A DNA stretch of 64,000 nt from WHSW01 sp963821345 (GTDB lineage Bacteria > Actinomycetota > Thermoleophilia > Solirubrobacterales > 70-9), in contig CAWGDM010000012.1 of NCBI GenBank assembly GCA_963821345.1, positions 558,001 to 622,000 of the forward strand, in the 5' to 3' direction. Below, in pieces: positions 35,354 to 44,880 of the stretch (within the stretch, counting starts at the first letter, position 1; each line of letters opens with the position of its first letter). A model generated the notes under the pieces. That model was given only the letters and a program-made list of their open reading frames with translations, was not told the DNA's origin and made no database searches. The translations under genes and the position numbers were made by a program.

Positions 35354-37176
35354 GGCCCGCCTCTCTCGTTCGCTTTTTGAACGCGTAACGCCTCGGTCGC
35401 CGCCGGATCGATCTCGACCTCACCCGGGACCGAGCCGCGTGCGATCACGACGCCGTAGTGGTCACGCGCCGCCTCGACCGAGACCCAGCCGTCGCGGACG
35501 TCCGCGATCACGGCGTCGAGCGCCCGGGTCAGCGGGTCGCCGTAGCCGCCGCCGCCGGCCTCCAGGCCGCGCACGAACTCGCCCGGCTCCAGGGTGACGT
35601 CGCCGATCGGATCCAGCGCGGTCTCGCTGCCGTCGAGCTCGAGCTTGCTCAGCAGCGCCGCGCCGCCGGCGCCCCCTCCCAGCGCGCCGAGCGGTGGGTG
35701 ATCGGCGAAGTCGGCGAAGTAGAAGACCTGCATCGCGGCATGGGTCGGGCCGTACACCGTTTCGCTGGCGGGAGCGCCGCGGTGGCGGCCGGGCCCGCCA
35801 CTGTCTTCGAGCAGGCGCAGGCTGCGAAACCGAAGCGGGTACTTCTGCTCCAGCACCTCGATGCTGTCGATGTAGATCGCCTTGGCGCAGTCGGGCATCG
35901 CGTAGGTGATCCAGCCGTCGGTCTCGGGCGCCCCCGGGCCGCCGTTGTTGCCGATCACGACCTCGTTCACGTAGGGACCGCCGTCGCCCCTCGGGTCATT
36001 GCCCGAGACGACGGCGAAGCCGGCGCCGAGGGCGCCGGCCCCCTCGGCCAGCCCGTGGCCGTCGCCGAGGCTGGTGAAGGCGACCTGGACCGCGTTGATC
36101 AGCCGGTTGAGAAGGTTGGTGGTCGCCATCGAGGCCGAGTGCGGGAAGGTCAGGCCGCCGATCGTCGATCCCTCGCGCAGGAGCACGTCGACGCAGCGAA
36201 AGCTGCCCGCGTTGTGCGGCACGTCGGCCGGCAGGCAGTTGTAGACGCCGACCATTGCGCCGGCCATCGCGCAACTCTCGGAGAGGTTGAGCCCGAAGTC
36301 CCGGCAGTCGACGTTGTCGCGCAGGTCGACCTCGATCTTCCCCTGCGCGGGATCGATCTCGATCGCGACCTTGACGGTCACCTGCTCGTCGTCGCCGGGT
36401 AGCAGGTCATGGGTGCCCGATGCCTCGAGCCGGCACGCCGGAAGCTCGCGAATCGCGCCCGTCATCCGGCGCTCCGAGTAATCGAGCCAGTCGGCGATGA
36501 ACTCGCGCAGGGTCTCGACGCCGTACTTGTCGACCAGCTCCTTGACCCGGCGCTCGCCGACCCGGACCGCCCCGATCGCCGCCAGGTAGTCGCCGTACCA
36601 GACGTCGGGAACCCGGATCCGCGCCCGGCACATGCGGATGATGTCCTCGACGTCGCTGTAGTCGCGCTGCACGCGAACGCAGGGGAAGGTGAGCAGGCCC
36701 TCCTCGTAGACGTCGGTTGCAAACGGCATGTAGGTGCTCGGCGCGGAGTTGCCGCAGTCGGCCTGATGAGCCTTCGCCGAGACCGTCAGGAAGTGCTCCC
36801 CATCGATGTAGACCGGGACCAGGAGCGTGTGATCGGCGCCGTGCGTGTTGCCGAGGTGAGGATCGTTGTGGAGGAAGGCATCGCCCTCGGCCATATCCGG
36901 GTGCAGGCGCCCCATCCAGCGGGTCTGCAGGCCGGCGCCGATCACGTGCGCCTGAAGGCCCTCGGCGGCCGCCAGCAACTGGTCATCGGCGGTGACGACA
37001 CAGCATGAGAAGTCGCGCGCGGTGTTGAGGACCGAGGAGCGCCCGGCGCGAAACAGCGTGTTGGTCATCTCGCGCACGATCGTCTCGAAGCGGTTCGCGA
37101 GCACCGCCGTGAGCACCGAGCTGGCGCCGTGCTCGCGCGCGGGGGCCTGCGGGGGCGGTTCTGGATCAGGGGTCAT
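35350..37176 (-). CDS. Hydantoinase B / oxoprolinase / ketone-carboxylase beta-type subunit
   Basis: 608 aa. HyuB family blocks: an ISRTMTNTLFR-like start (VREMTNTLFRAGRSS), NTARDFSCC, GDAFLHNDPHLGNTHGADH (metal site), KAHQADCGN, YGDYLAAI and the C-terminal GGGGYGDPL. Works with HyuA as an ATP-dependent amidohydrolase (N-methylhydantoinase, 5-oxoprolinase) or as a carboxylase (acetone or acetophenone type). Sequence alone does not separate these. The acyl-CoA ligase next door is reminiscent of acetophenone carboxylase clusters. Start ATG 37176 overlaps the HyuA stop. Confidence 0.9.
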   Translation of the reverse strand: MTPDPEPPPQAPAREHGASSVLTAVLANRFETIVREMTNTLFRAGRSSVLNTARDFSCCVVTADDQLLAAAEGLQAHVIGAGLQTRWMGRLHPDMAEGDAFLHNDPHLGNTHGADHTLLVPVYIDGEHFLTVSAKAHQADCGNSAPSTYMPFATDVYEEGLLTFPCVRVQRDYSDVEDIIRMCRARIRVPDVWYGDYLAAIGAVRVGERRVKELVDKYGVETLREFIADWLDYSERRMTGAIRELPACRLEASGTHDLLPGDDEQVTVKVAIEIDPAQGKIEVDLRDNVDCRDFGLNLSESCAMAGAMVGVYNCLPADVPHNAGSFRCVDVLLREGSTIGGLTFPHSASMATTNLLNRLINAVQVAFTSLGDGHGLAEGAGALGAGFAVVSGNDPRGDGGPYVNEVVIGNNGGPGAPETDGWITYAMPDCAKAIYIDSIEVLEQKYPLRFRSLRLLEDSGGPGRHRGAPASETVYGPTHAAMQVFYFADFADHPPLGALGGGAGGAALLSKLELDGSETALDPIGDVTLEPGEFVRGLEAGGGGYGDPLTRALDAVIADVRDGWVSVEAARDHYGVVIARGSVPGEVEIDPAATEALRVQKANERGGP

Positions 37177-39272
37177 TCGATCTCCACCAGGTAGTTGCCG
37201 AGGCTGGTCACGGTGAGCGCGGTGCCGGGCGGGACGACCACGGTGGTCGTCGGCTCCGCGAGCAGCCCGGGCCCCTCGATCCGATCGCCCGGCGCCAGCT
37301 CGGCACCTTCGGCGATCGTTGCTTCGACCCGGCCGACGCCGGGGAAGTAGGCACTTCGCCGCGAGTCCGGGCCGGCGCCGGTGGCCTCGCGGCCGAGATC
37401 GCGAAGCGGCGGCTTCGGCGGAACCACCACGAGGCGGCCGCGGCAGTAGAGGATCTCGACCGCCTGGCCGGGTTCGTGAACGGCGAAGACGCGCTCGTGG
37501 AGCTCGTCGAAGCTCTTCACCAGGGCGCGAACGGCATCATCGTCTCGCGGCGGCCCCTCCGGCAGCGGGACTTCGAGCGTCCATGCCTGGTGGGCGTAGC
37601 GCGCCTCGACGAACCAGTCGATGCGGGTCTCGCGATCGCCCGCGCCGAGCGAATCCGTGAACTCCTTCAGCTCGCGCTCGATCGCGTCGAACGCGGTCTC
37701 GATCTCGGCGAAGGCGAAGTCGTCGCTGCTCGAGAAGGCCGTGCGCCCGCTCTCCATGATCATGTCGCTGTGCTGGGCGCCGAAGGCGCTCAGGGCGCCC
37801 GCCGTGCGCGGGACGAGCACGCGGCTGCAGCCGAGCTCCCGGGCGATCGCGGCGATGTTGAGGCCCGCCGCGCCGCCGCCGGCGATCACCACGCTCTCGC
37901 GCGGATCGACGCCCTCGTTGACCGTGATCTCCCTGATCGCGGCCACCATGAGCTCGTTTGCGAGCGTCAGGATCGCGCTTGCCGCGCCGTCGCGCTCGAT
38001 CCCCATCTCAGCCGCGAGCCGCTCGATCACCGCCTGCGCCGCCGCGACGTCGAGCGCCATCTCGCCGCCCAGGAAGCGATCGGGATCGAGGTAGCCGAGC
38101 ACGGCCGCAGCATCGGTCACGGTCGGGCGCTCGCCACCACGCCCGTAGCACGCCGGGCCGGGGTCGGCGCCGGCGCTGTCGGGGCCGACTCGCAGCAGGC
38201 CGCCCGGGTCGAGCCAGGCGATCGAGCCGCCGCCGGCGCCGATCGAGCGCACGTCGACCGAGGCGAGCCCGGTCAGATGACCCTCGAACGGAGCCCCGAG
38301 CCAGGTCTCGCGCGCGAACACGATCCCTCCGTCGCGGACGACGCTGACGTCGAAGCTGGTCCCACCCGCGTCGCAGACGATCGCGTCGGCGCCGTCGAGC
38401 TCGCGCTCGCTGTACAGGCGCCCGGCGACGGGGGCCAGCGACGGGCCCGATCTGGCGGCGAAGATCGGCCGTTCGATCAGCCGGTCCATCGGCAGCACGC
38501 CCCCGAACGACGAGGCCGCGACCAGCTCGCCGGCGAAGCCGGCGTCGCCGAGTCCGACCTCGATCTCGCGCAGGTGCTCCTGCATCAGCGGCTTCAGCGA
38601 GGCGTCGATCGCGGTGCCCGAGGTGCGGCGGTACTCGCGGATGATCGGGTTGAGCCGGTGCGAGAGCGTGTACGGGACCCCCTCCAGCTCCTCCTCGAGC
38701 AGCTCACCCAGGCGCACCTCGTGCTCGGGGTTGGCGATCGACCACAGCAGCGAGACGGCGACCGCCTCGACCCCTGCCGGCTCCAGCGAGCGGATCGTCT
38801 CGCGAGCCGCATCGGCGTCGAGCGCGACGACGACGTCGCCTTCGGCGCCGATGCGCTCGGTGATCTCGAAGGTCAGATGGCGCGGGACGTAGGGATCGGG
38901 AAACGGGCGGCGGAAGTCGTACAGATGCATCGAACCGCCCTCGCGACGGGCGAGGATGTCGGGGAAGCCCTCCGTGCAGAGCAGGGCGGTGCGGGCGGTG
39001 CGGTGCTCGAGGATCGCGTTCGTGGCCTGGGTGGTGCTGTAGACGAACAGCTCGCATGCTTCGAGCAGCTGACGACGCTCGAGCCCGAGCTGGGCGCCGG
39101 CGCTGCCGATCGCCGTCAACAGGCCCTCGATCAGGCTGTGCGGGGTGGTCATCGCCTTGCCGATCGCGACCCGGCCGCTGGCGTCGGAGAGCACGACGTC
39201 GGTGAACGTGCCGCCGACGTCGCAGGTGAGCTTGATCGAGGATGCGGCGGCCGACGATCCGTTCGAGCTCAT
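37173..39272 (-). CDS. Hydantoinase A / oxoprolinase / ketone-carboxylase ATPase subunit
   Basis: 699 aa, normal length. ASKHA-type ATPase motifs: DVGGTFTDVVL near the N-terminus, STTQATNAILEHRTARTAL, DAGGTSFDVSVV, GAGGGS.AW.D.GG and GGGAAGLNIAAIA. It phosphorylates the substrate or bicarbonate, coupling ATP to opening a lactam/imide ring or carboxylating a ketone. Partner of the HyuB gene just downstream. The start ATG at 39272 (MSSNGSS) overlaps the stop of the ligase gene by 4 nt; a longer open extension upstream is rejected. Confidence 0.92.
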   Translation of the reverse strand: MSSNGSSAAASSIKLTCDVGGTFTDVVLSDASGRVAIGKAMTTPHSLIEGLLTAIGSAGAQLGLERRQLLEACELFVYSTTQATNAILEHRTARTALLCTEGFPDILARREGGSMHLYDFRRPFPDPYVPRHLTFEITERIGAEGDVVVALDADAARETIRSLEPAGVEAVAVSLLWSIANPEHEVRLGELLEEELEGVPYTLSHRLNPIIREYRRTSGTAIDASLKPLMQEHLREIEVGLGDAGFAGELVAASSFGGVLPMDRLIERPIFAARSGPSLAPVAGRLYSERELDGADAIVCDAGGTSFDVSVVRDGGIVFARETWLGAPFEGHLTGLASVDVRSIGAGGGSIAWLDPGGLLRVGPDSAGADPGPACYGRGGERPTVTDAAAVLGYLDPDRFLGGEMALDVAAAQAVIERLAAEMGIERDGAASAILTLANELMVAAIREITVNEGVDPRESVVIAGGGAAGLNIAAIARELGCSRVLVPRTAGALSAFGAQHSDMIMESGRTAFSSSDDFAFAEIETAFDAIERELKEFTDSLGAGDRETRIDWFVEARYAHQAWTLEVPLPEGPPRDDDAVRALVKSFDELHERVFAVHEPGQAVEILYCRGRLVVVPPKPPLRDLGREATGAGPDSRRSAYFPGVGRVEATIAEGAELAPGDRIEGPGLLAEPTTTVVVPPGTALTVTSLGNYLVEIE

Positions 39273-41221
39273 GAGACCGCCGCCCGGATCGCGTCGATCG
39301 TCTCCGGGTCCTCGAGCGTCGAGAGGTCGCCCGGGTCCTCGCCGAGCGCGGTCGCCCGGATCGCCCGGCGCACGATCTTCCCCGACCGGGTCCGCGGCAG
39401 GCCGTCGCAGAGGACCACCCGCTCGGGCCGAAACGGCTTGCCCAGAACGCCGGCAACCGCGTCGGCGAGCCCGTCCGGGTCGAGCTCGGCCTCCGGCTCG
39501 GCGACCACGAACGCCCAGATCGCCTCGCCCTTGATCGGGTGCGGCAGCGGTACCACCGCGGCATCGAGGACCCCGGCCTGGGTAAGAAACGCGGCCTCGA
39601 CCTCCGCCGGGCCGAGCCGCTGGCCGGCGACGTTCAGGGTGTCGTCGGAGCGACCGTGAAGAAACCATTGCCCGTCGCCGTCGAAGCTCGCCCAATCACC
39701 GTGCGTCCAGACGCCGGGGAAGCGGCTCCAGTAGGTCTCGAGGAAGCGGTCGGGGTCCTTCCACAGCCCCTGGGTCATCCCGGGCCAGATGCTTCGGCAG
39801 ACCAGCTCGCCGACCTGGTTCGGGCCCACCTCCTCGCCGTCCTGATCGAAGACCGCGATGTCCATGCCGAGCGCCGGACCGCCGAGCGTCGAGGCCTTCA
39901 GCCCCTCGCTGGGCAGCGGGATCAAGAAGCAGCCGCCGACCTCGGTGCCGCCGGACAGATTGACGATCGGGCACTCGTTGCCGCCGATCTCGCGCAGCAT
40001 CCACTCGTAGGCGTCCGGCGGCACCGGCTCGCCGCCGGTGCCGAGCACCCGCAGCGAGCTCAGGTCGTAGCGGGTTCGCAGGTCGTGCTCGCCGGCCGAC
40101 ATCAGGCCGCGAACGAGGCTCGGACCGATGCCGAGGACGGTGGTCCGGTTTCGCTGCACCGACTCGAACAGGCGCGTCAGCGGCGCCATCGGGCTGCCCT
40201 CGATCAGGCAGAGCTGCGCGCCGAGCACCCCGGCGGCGATGATCGTCCACGGTCCCATGATCCAGCCGAGGTCGGTGGGCCAGGTCAAGCTGTCGCCGCG
40301 CCGAAGATCGAGGCCGTAGGCGGCGTCCCTGGCGACCACGGCGAGCATCCCTCCGTGGGTGTGCAGGGCGCCCTTCGGACGTCCCGTCGTCCCGCTCGTG
40401 TACATCAGCTCGAGCGGGTGCGAGGCGTCGAGCGACAGTGATTCGAACGGCTCGGGGTCGTCGCTGACGGCGTCCTCCCAGGCGATGTCGCGACGATCGT
40501 CCCACGCAACGTCGCTGCCGAGCCGGCGTAGCATCAGCACCCGCTCGACCGCCGGCGCCAGCTCGCAGGCGCGGTCGGCGACCAGCTTCATCTCCACCTC
40601 CTTGCCCGCGCGAGCGAACCCGTCGGCGGTGATCAGCACCCGCGCGTCGGCATCCCGCAGCCGGGTTGCGACCGCCTCCGGGCCGAAGCCGGAGAAGATC
40701 GGCATCGCGATCGCGCCCAGCTTCGCGCAGGCGTAGTAGGCGGCCACGGCCTCCGGCGTCATCGGCATGAACAGCCCGACGGTGTCGCCGCCGCCGACCC
40801 CGGCGTCGGCGAGCGCCCGGGCGACCCCGTCGGCGAGCCGCCGCAGCTCCGTCCAGCTGAGCTCGCGGCGCTCGCCACGCTCGCTCTCCCAGGTCAGCGC
40901 CCGGGACTCGCCGTCGTCCGCGGCCCACCGATCGAGGCAGACGCGGGCGAGGTTGAGCTTGCCGTCGACGAACCAGCGCACCCACTCGCGCCCCTGCGAG
41001 TCGTCGAAGGTGCGGCTGTAGGGGACGTCGAACTCGAGCTCGAGGTCGTCGACCACCGCGTCCCAGAAGTCCGCGGTGCGCTCGAACGAGAACGCGCGCA
41101 GGCTCTCGGCGGAGTCGACTCCGAGCTTGCCCATCAGGCGGGTCGCGTGCGCATCGGCGACCCGCCCGGCGTCGGGACGCCAGAGGAACTCCCCTCTGTC
41201 TGCGGCCCGCGGCGCGCTCAC
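39269..41221 (-). CDS. AMP-forming acyl-CoA ligase (acetyl/acetoacetyl-CoA synthetase-like)
   Basis: 650 aa. Motifs: YTSGTTGRPKG (P-loop), LSGGTEVGGCF, W.HGDWASFDGDGQWFLHGRSDDTLNVAGQR (A8/hinge) and the acylation Lys in RTRSGKIVRR. The N-terminal cap (DFWDAVVDDLELEFDVPYSRTFD) is of the acetoacetyl-CoA-synthetase type. Activates an acid produced by the pathway. The start is GTG at 41221 (VSAPRAADRGEFLWRP): its GTGA overlaps the RidA stop. Confidence 0.9.
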   Translation of the reverse strand: MSAPRAADRGEFLWRPDAGRVADAHATRLMGKLGVDSAESLRAFSFERTADFWDAVVDDLELEFDVPYSRTFDDSQGREWVRWFVDGKLNLARVCLDRWAADDGESRALTWESERGERRELSWTELRRLADGVARALADAGVGGGDTVGLFMPMTPEAVAAYYACAKLGAIAMPIFSGFGPEAVATRLRDADARVLITADGFARAGKEVEMKLVADRACELAPAVERVLMLRRLGSDVAWDDRRDIAWEDAVSDDPEPFESLSLDASHPLELMYTSGTTGRPKGALHTHGGMLAVVARDAAYGLDLRRGDSLTWPTDLGWIMGPWTIIAAGVLGAQLCLIEGSPMAPLTRLFESVQRNRTTVLGIGPSLVRGLMSAGEHDLRTRYDLSSLRVLGTGGEPVPPDAYEWMLREIGGNECPIVNLSGGTEVGGCFLIPLPSEGLKASTLGGPALGMDIAVFDQDGEEVGPNQVGELVCRSIWPGMTQGLWKDPDRFLETYWSRFPGVWTHGDWASFDGDGQWFLHGRSDDTLNVAGQRLGPAEVEAAFLTQAGVLDAAVVPLPHPIKGEAIWAFVVAEPEAELDPDGLADAVAGVLGKPFRPERVVLCDGLPRTRSGKIVRRAIRATALGEDPGDLSTLEDPETIDAIRAAVS

Positions 41222-41604
41222 GGCTCCGGCACGAAGGCGACCGCGTCGATCTCGATCGCGGCGCCGAGCATCAGTCCCGCCACCTGGACCACGGAGCTGC
41301 CGGGCGGATCGTCGCCGAACCGGCGCGCGCGCACCGCGCTGAACGACGCGTAATCGTCGAGCGAGGTCAGGTAGCTGTTCATCCGCACGATGTTCGAGAG
41401 CTCGCCGCCGGCGCGCCGCAGAACTCGCTCGACGTGGTCGAGGGTGAGCTCGGTCTGCGATGCGAGATCGCCCGGGACGAGCTTCATGTCGTCGCCGAGC
41501 GCGACCTGGCCGGAGACGTAGATCCATTTGCCGGGGCCTTGGACGGCGACCCCCTCGCTGTACTTCGCAAATGACGCGGGAAAGCGCTCGAACTGTTCCA
41601 TCAT
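41218..41604 (-). CDS. RidA-family reactive imine/enamine deaminase
   Basis: 128 aa. YSEGVAVQGPGKWIYVSGQVALGDD, the TELTLDHVERVLRRAGG helix, and the C-terminal AAIEIDAVAFVPEP strand are RidA/YjgF features. The position usually held by the catalytic Arg (IVRMNSYLTSLDDY) is kept. It hydrolyses reactive enamine/imine products of PLP enzymes or amine dehydrogenases to ketones, consistent with the aminotransferase and TMADH-like neighbours. Overlaps both neighbours by 4 nt. Confidence 0.88.
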   Translation of the reverse strand: MMEQFERFPASFAKYSEGVAVQGPGKWIYVSGQVALGDDMKLVPGDLASQTELTLDHVERVLRRAGGELSNIVRMNSYLTSLDDYASFSAVRARRFGDDPPGSSVVQVAGLMLGAAIEIDAVAFVPEP

Positions 41605-42878
41605 CCCTCCTCGGGGCTGGTCATCAATGGTTCGAGGTCGGCAAGCGCGGCGTCCAGACCGGCGAGCGCCTCGCTGACGAGATCGTCGGTCATCGAGGTC
41701 GCCATCGCAAGCTCTCCCCCGGGGCCGAGATAGACGCCGTGGTTGACCGCGGCCAGGTGCAGGTGAGATGAGAGCTCGGTGCTCGGCGATCCGTCGGCGG
41801 GATCGAGCACGTAGACGCCGAACGCCGAGCCGGCGCCGTGCACGGCGACGTCGATGCCTCGCTTCTTCCCGGCCGCCTCGATCCCGGCCCCGAGCTCGGC
41901 GCCGAGCCGATCCATGGTCGCGATCCGCTCGGCGGTCAGGTCCTCGACCGCGATCCGGCCGGCGGTGCAGCCGATCGGGTTGCCGTTGAAGGAGCCGCCG
42001 TGGTAGAGCGCGTCACCGCGCCGGTGATCGAAGACCTCCATCATCTCGGCGGAGGCGCCGATCGCGCCGACCGGAAAGCCGCCCCCGATCCACTTGCCGA
42101 GGCAGACCAGGTCGGGGTCGAGGCCGAACTTCTCCGACGAGCCCCCGACCGCGAGCCGGAACATCAGGCAGTCGTCGATGATGAACAGCGCCCCGGCGTC
42201 CTTCGCCATCTCCTCGACCGCCTTCAGGAAGCCATCCGGGGGTGGCGTGACCCGCCCGGTGTAGGGAACCGGCTCGACGATCACCGCCGCGATCTGATCG
42301 CCGTGCTCGTCGATGCTCGCCCTGAACGACTCAACATCGCCGAAGTCGGCGAGCAGCGTGCGGCCCGGAATCTCGCCCTGCCCCTCGAGCCCGGCGGAGA
42401 GATCGTCGTAGAAGCCGTGGTAGCCGTGCCACGCCTTGAGCAGCAGCGGCCTCCCGGTCAGATGGCGGGCCAGCTTCACCGCCAGCATCGTCGCCTCGGT
42501 CCCGGTGTTGACGAACCTGACGCGCTCGGCGGCGTCGATGCGCTCGCTGAGCACCTCCGCGAACTCGATCTGCGGGCGCGAGGTGCCGGGCCACGCCGTG
42601 CCCTTCGCGAGCGCGCTCGCGACCGCCTCCTCGATCGGCGGATAGGCGTTGCCGTGGATCAGGCTGAGGCCGTTGTTGGCGAAGTCGATGTAGCGGTTGT
42701 CGTCGACGTCCCAGAGCATCGACCCGGCGCCGCGATCGAAGACCACCGGATAGGGGCGAAAGTAGGAGAAGCTGCGCGAGCTTCCCGCCGGCATCACCGT
42801 CTCCGCGCGCGTGATCAGCGTCGCCGAGGTCGGTGTCCGTGCCTGATAGGCGTTGCGAATATCATCGGCGGCTGACAT
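41601..42878 (-). CDS. Class III PLP-dependent aminotransferase (aspartate aminotransferase family)
   Basis: 425 aa. PLP features: NTGTEATMLAVKLAR, the acidic VIVEPVPYTG, FIIDDCLMFR and the Schiff-base Lys in LGKWIGGGFPVG. Close in layout to glutamate-1-semialdehyde aminomutase-like enzymes of catabolic clusters. The start ATG at 42878 lies directly beside the regulatory box, with no ribosome site upstream, so the transcript may be leaderless. First catabolic gene after the transporter; it would convert an imported amine or amino acid to a carbonyl compound. Confidence 0.9.
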   Translation of the reverse strand: MSAADDIRNAYQARTPTSATLITRAETVMPAGSSRSFSYFRPYPVVFDRGAGSMLWDVDDNRYIDFANNGLSLIHGNAYPPIEEAVASALAKGTAWPGTSRPQIEFAEVLSERIDAAERVRFVNTGTEATMLAVKLARHLTGRPLLLKAWHGYHGFYDDLSAGLEGQGEIPGRTLLADFGDVESFRASIDEHGDQIAAVIVEPVPYTGRVTPPPDGFLKAVEEMAKDAGALFIIDDCLMFRLAVGGSSEKFGLDPDLVCLGKWIGGGFPVGAIGASAEMMEVFDHRRGDALYHGGSFNGNPIGCTAGRIAVEDLTAERIATMDRLGAELGAGIEAAGKKRGIDVAVHGAGSAFGVYVLDPADGSPSTELSSHLHLAAVNHGVYLGPGGELAMATSMTDDLVSEALAGLDAALADLEPLMTSPEEG

Positions 42879-42903
42879 ATCGATCAGTTGGTTTGCAAAC
42901 CTA
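42876..42903. promoter_or_regulatory. Regulatory box 2: likely TetR operator in front of the catabolic genes
   Basis: A 28-bp stretch identical at 27 positions to the box at 47667-47694. It contains the perfect palindrome GGTTTGCAAACC at 42890-42901 and the flank ATATCGATCAGT. It spans the end of livM-like (stop 42901-42903) and the start codon of the aminotransferase (42878-42876), where little non-coding room exists, so its conservation is not due to coding. Inferred operator and promoter that gives the catabolic genes their own control in addition to read-through. Confidence 0.7.
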
Positions 42904-43992
42904 TCCGTTGTTTCGAGAGGTGTCAACTTCGGGCTTCCCTTCCCGGCGCGCCAGCCGGCCGGCGAGCGCGCCGGGCAGCTTCCACTCGAGCTCGCGGCCG
43001 TCGGTGAGGCCGCGCCGGCGAACGATCAGGCCGCCGATCAGGAACACCGCGAGCAGGGTCGCGCTCAACCCGGGGCGTTCGCCGATCGTGAACGGCCCCA
43101 GGTTCCCCGACTCGATCGAGTCGAAGAGGTTGCTCAGCAGCGAGACCGCGACCGCGCCGACGACCGCGCCGGCGAGCGACTTGGTGCCGCCGATGACCAG
43201 CATCGCGATCGTCAGGAAGGTGATCGAGATGAAGAAGTCGTTGGGGGTGAACGCGCCCTGGAACTGGGCGTAGAGGAAGCCGCCGATCCCGATCATGAAG
43301 CCGCTGAGCACGAAGGCGATCGCCCGCTCGCGGGTGACGTTGATCCCCACCGCCCGGGCGGCGAAGTCGTCCTCGCGCGAGGCGCGCAATCGCAACCCCG
43401 AGCTCGAGCGCTGGTAGACGTAGGCGACGACGATGATCACGCTCGCCCACACCAGCCCCGAGGTCATCGTCGTGTTCGTCGGCACGCCGAGCATCGTCCG
43501 GCTGCCGCGGGTGACCGCATCCCACTCCTGCGCGACCTCGTGGATGATCACCAGGACGGCGAACATCGCCAGCGCCGCCGCCAGCGGTGGCACCCGGACG
43601 ATCGGGAATGCGATCACGGCGGCGAACAGAGCCGCCACCAGGCCGACCACGATCGCGGCGACCAGGGTCGGCAGCTCCACGCTCGCGAGCCAGTTGGGCA
43701 GGTCCGGCAACAGGTACGCCTTCTGGATCTCCGGAATCGTCACCAGCGCCGTCGCGTAGGCGCCGATCGCCATGAAGCTCATGTGCCCGAAGGAGAGAAT
43801 TCCCGAGTTGCCCGCGAACGTGTAGAGGCCGACGACCAGGACCACGTTGACCAGCATCTGCGTCACCTCGCGCTGGAAGACGAGCGATCGCGTCTGCGCG
43901 AACAGGTAGATCACCAGCAGGCCGAGGCAGAGCCCGAGCGCCGGCCAGATCACCCGCATCACCGCGTTGAACGAGATCTGGCCCGATCTCAT
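42901..43992 (-). CDS. Branched-chain-amino-acid-type ABC permease (LivM-like)
   Basis: 363 aa, about nine membrane helices. Signature NSGILSFGHMSFMAIGAYATA near residue 65 and the EAA-like loop RAREDDFAARAVGINVTRERAIAF are typical of LivM. Followed by a C-terminal helix and a basic tail. The TAG stop falls within the regulatory box. The LIV family carries branched amino acids but also amides, urea, choline-like and other compounds, so the substrate should be read from the catabolic genes. Confidence 0.9.
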   Translation of the reverse strand: MRSGQISFNAVMRVIWPALGLCLGLLVIYLFAQTRSLVFQREVTQMLVNVVLVVGLYTFAGNSGILSFGHMSFMAIGAYATALVTIPEIQKAYLLPDLPNWLASVELPTLVAAIVVGLVAALFAAVIAFPIVRVPPLAAALAMFAVLVIIHEVAQEWDAVTRGSRTMLGVPTNTTMTSGLVWASVIIVVAYVYQRSSSGLRLRASREDDFAARAVGINVTRERAIAFVLSGFMIGIGGFLYAQFQGAFTPNDFFISITFLTIAMLVIGGTKSLAGAVVGAVAVSLLSNLFDSIESGNLGPFTIGERPGLSATLLAVFLIGGLIVRRRGLTDGRELEWKLPGALAGRLARREGKPEVDTSRNNG

Positions 43993-43993
43993 C

Positions 43994-44878
43994 TCAGACC
44001 CGTTCCAAGCTCGACCGCAGGATGACCAGGCCCTGGGGGCGGACGGTGAGCACGAGCAGGACGACGCCGTAGACGAAGGCGTCGCGATAGGGACGCAGCG
44101 GGAGCGGCAGCACCACCTGGAGGACGACGGTGAGGATGCCGAGCAGGTAGCCGCCGTAGACCGCTCCCTTGAGGCTTCCGAGCCCGCCGATGATCACCGC
44201 GATGAAGGCGATCAGGACGGGCGCGGTTCCCATTGCCGGCGTCACCGTGCCGCCCTTGGCGACGATCAGCAGCGACGCCGTCGCCGCGAGCACGCCCGAG
44301 ATCGCGAACGCGGCCATGATCACCGTGTTCGCCCGCACGCCGAGCAGGCGCGCGGTGCTGAAGCTCTCGGCCGCCGCTCGCATCTGAATCCCGATCGAGG
44401 TCCGCGAGAAGAACAGCGCCAGCGCCGCGAGCAGAACCGCCGCGGCGACCACGCTGACGATGCTGAGCACCGGGATCCGAAGCGAGGCGACCGTGATGCT
44501 GTCGCTGAGCCAGGCGGGCACCGAGACCCCCTTCGCGCGGCCGCCGAAGATCACCAGCGCCAGGTTCTCCATCAGGAAGGCGACCGCGAAGGAGCTGACC
44601 AGCAGGACCGCGGGATCCGCGTTTCGCAGCGGCCTGAACGCGACCAGCTCGAGAACGAGGGCGGCGCCGATCACGATCAGGATCGCGCCCAGGAACTGCA
44701 ACGGCGCCGGTGCACCGTCCAGGGCCCAGAGCGCGTAGCCGCCGACCATGATCAGCTGCCCGTGGGCGAAGTTGAGCAGGCGCATGATCCCGAAGATCAG
44801 CGCCACGCCGAGCGCCAGCAGCGCGTAGAGGCTGCCGAGGCTGAGCGCGTCGATCACGTTCTGGGCAACCTCGGTCAT
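43994..44878 (-). CDS. Branched-chain-amino-acid-type ABC permease (LivH-like)
   Basis: 294 aa with about eight membrane helices. N-terminal LSLGSLYALLALGVALIFGIM and NFAHGQLIMVGGYA are the LivH signature. It forms the heteromeric channel with the LivM-like protein. It begins 2 bp after the LivF-like stop and ends 1 bp before the LivM-like start. Confidence 0.9.
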   Translation of the reverse strand: MTEVAQNVIDALSLGSLYALLALGVALIFGIMRLLNFAHGQLIMVGGYALWALDGAPAPLQFLGAILIVIGAALVLELVAFRPLRNADPAVLLVSSFAVAFLMENLALVIFGGRAKGVSVPAWLSDSITVASLRIPVLSIVSVVAAAVLLAALALFFSRTSIGIQMRAAAESFSTARLLGVRANTVIMAAFAISGVLAATASLLIVAKGGTVTPAMGTAPVLIAFIAVIIGGLGSLKGAVYGGYLLGILTVVLQVVLPLPLRPYRDAFVYGVVLLVLTVRPQGLVILRSSLERV

Positions 44879-44880
44879 CG

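Noticed and set aside
33335..35380. A 681-codon open frame antisense to the TMADH-like gene
   Set aside because: Low-complexity Arg/Asp/Val-rich product typical of reverse reading of GC-rich codons; sense strand is clearly coding.
39273..39695. Extension of HyuA upstream to 39695
   Set aside because: It overlaps the C-terminal domain of the acyl-CoA ligase, and the HyuA nucleotide motif starts just after ATG 39272.
42879..42926. N-terminal extension of the aminotransferase reading RFANQLIDM
   Set aside because: The same peptide is produced at 47.68 kb by reading the regulatory box, showing that these bases are the operator, not protein.
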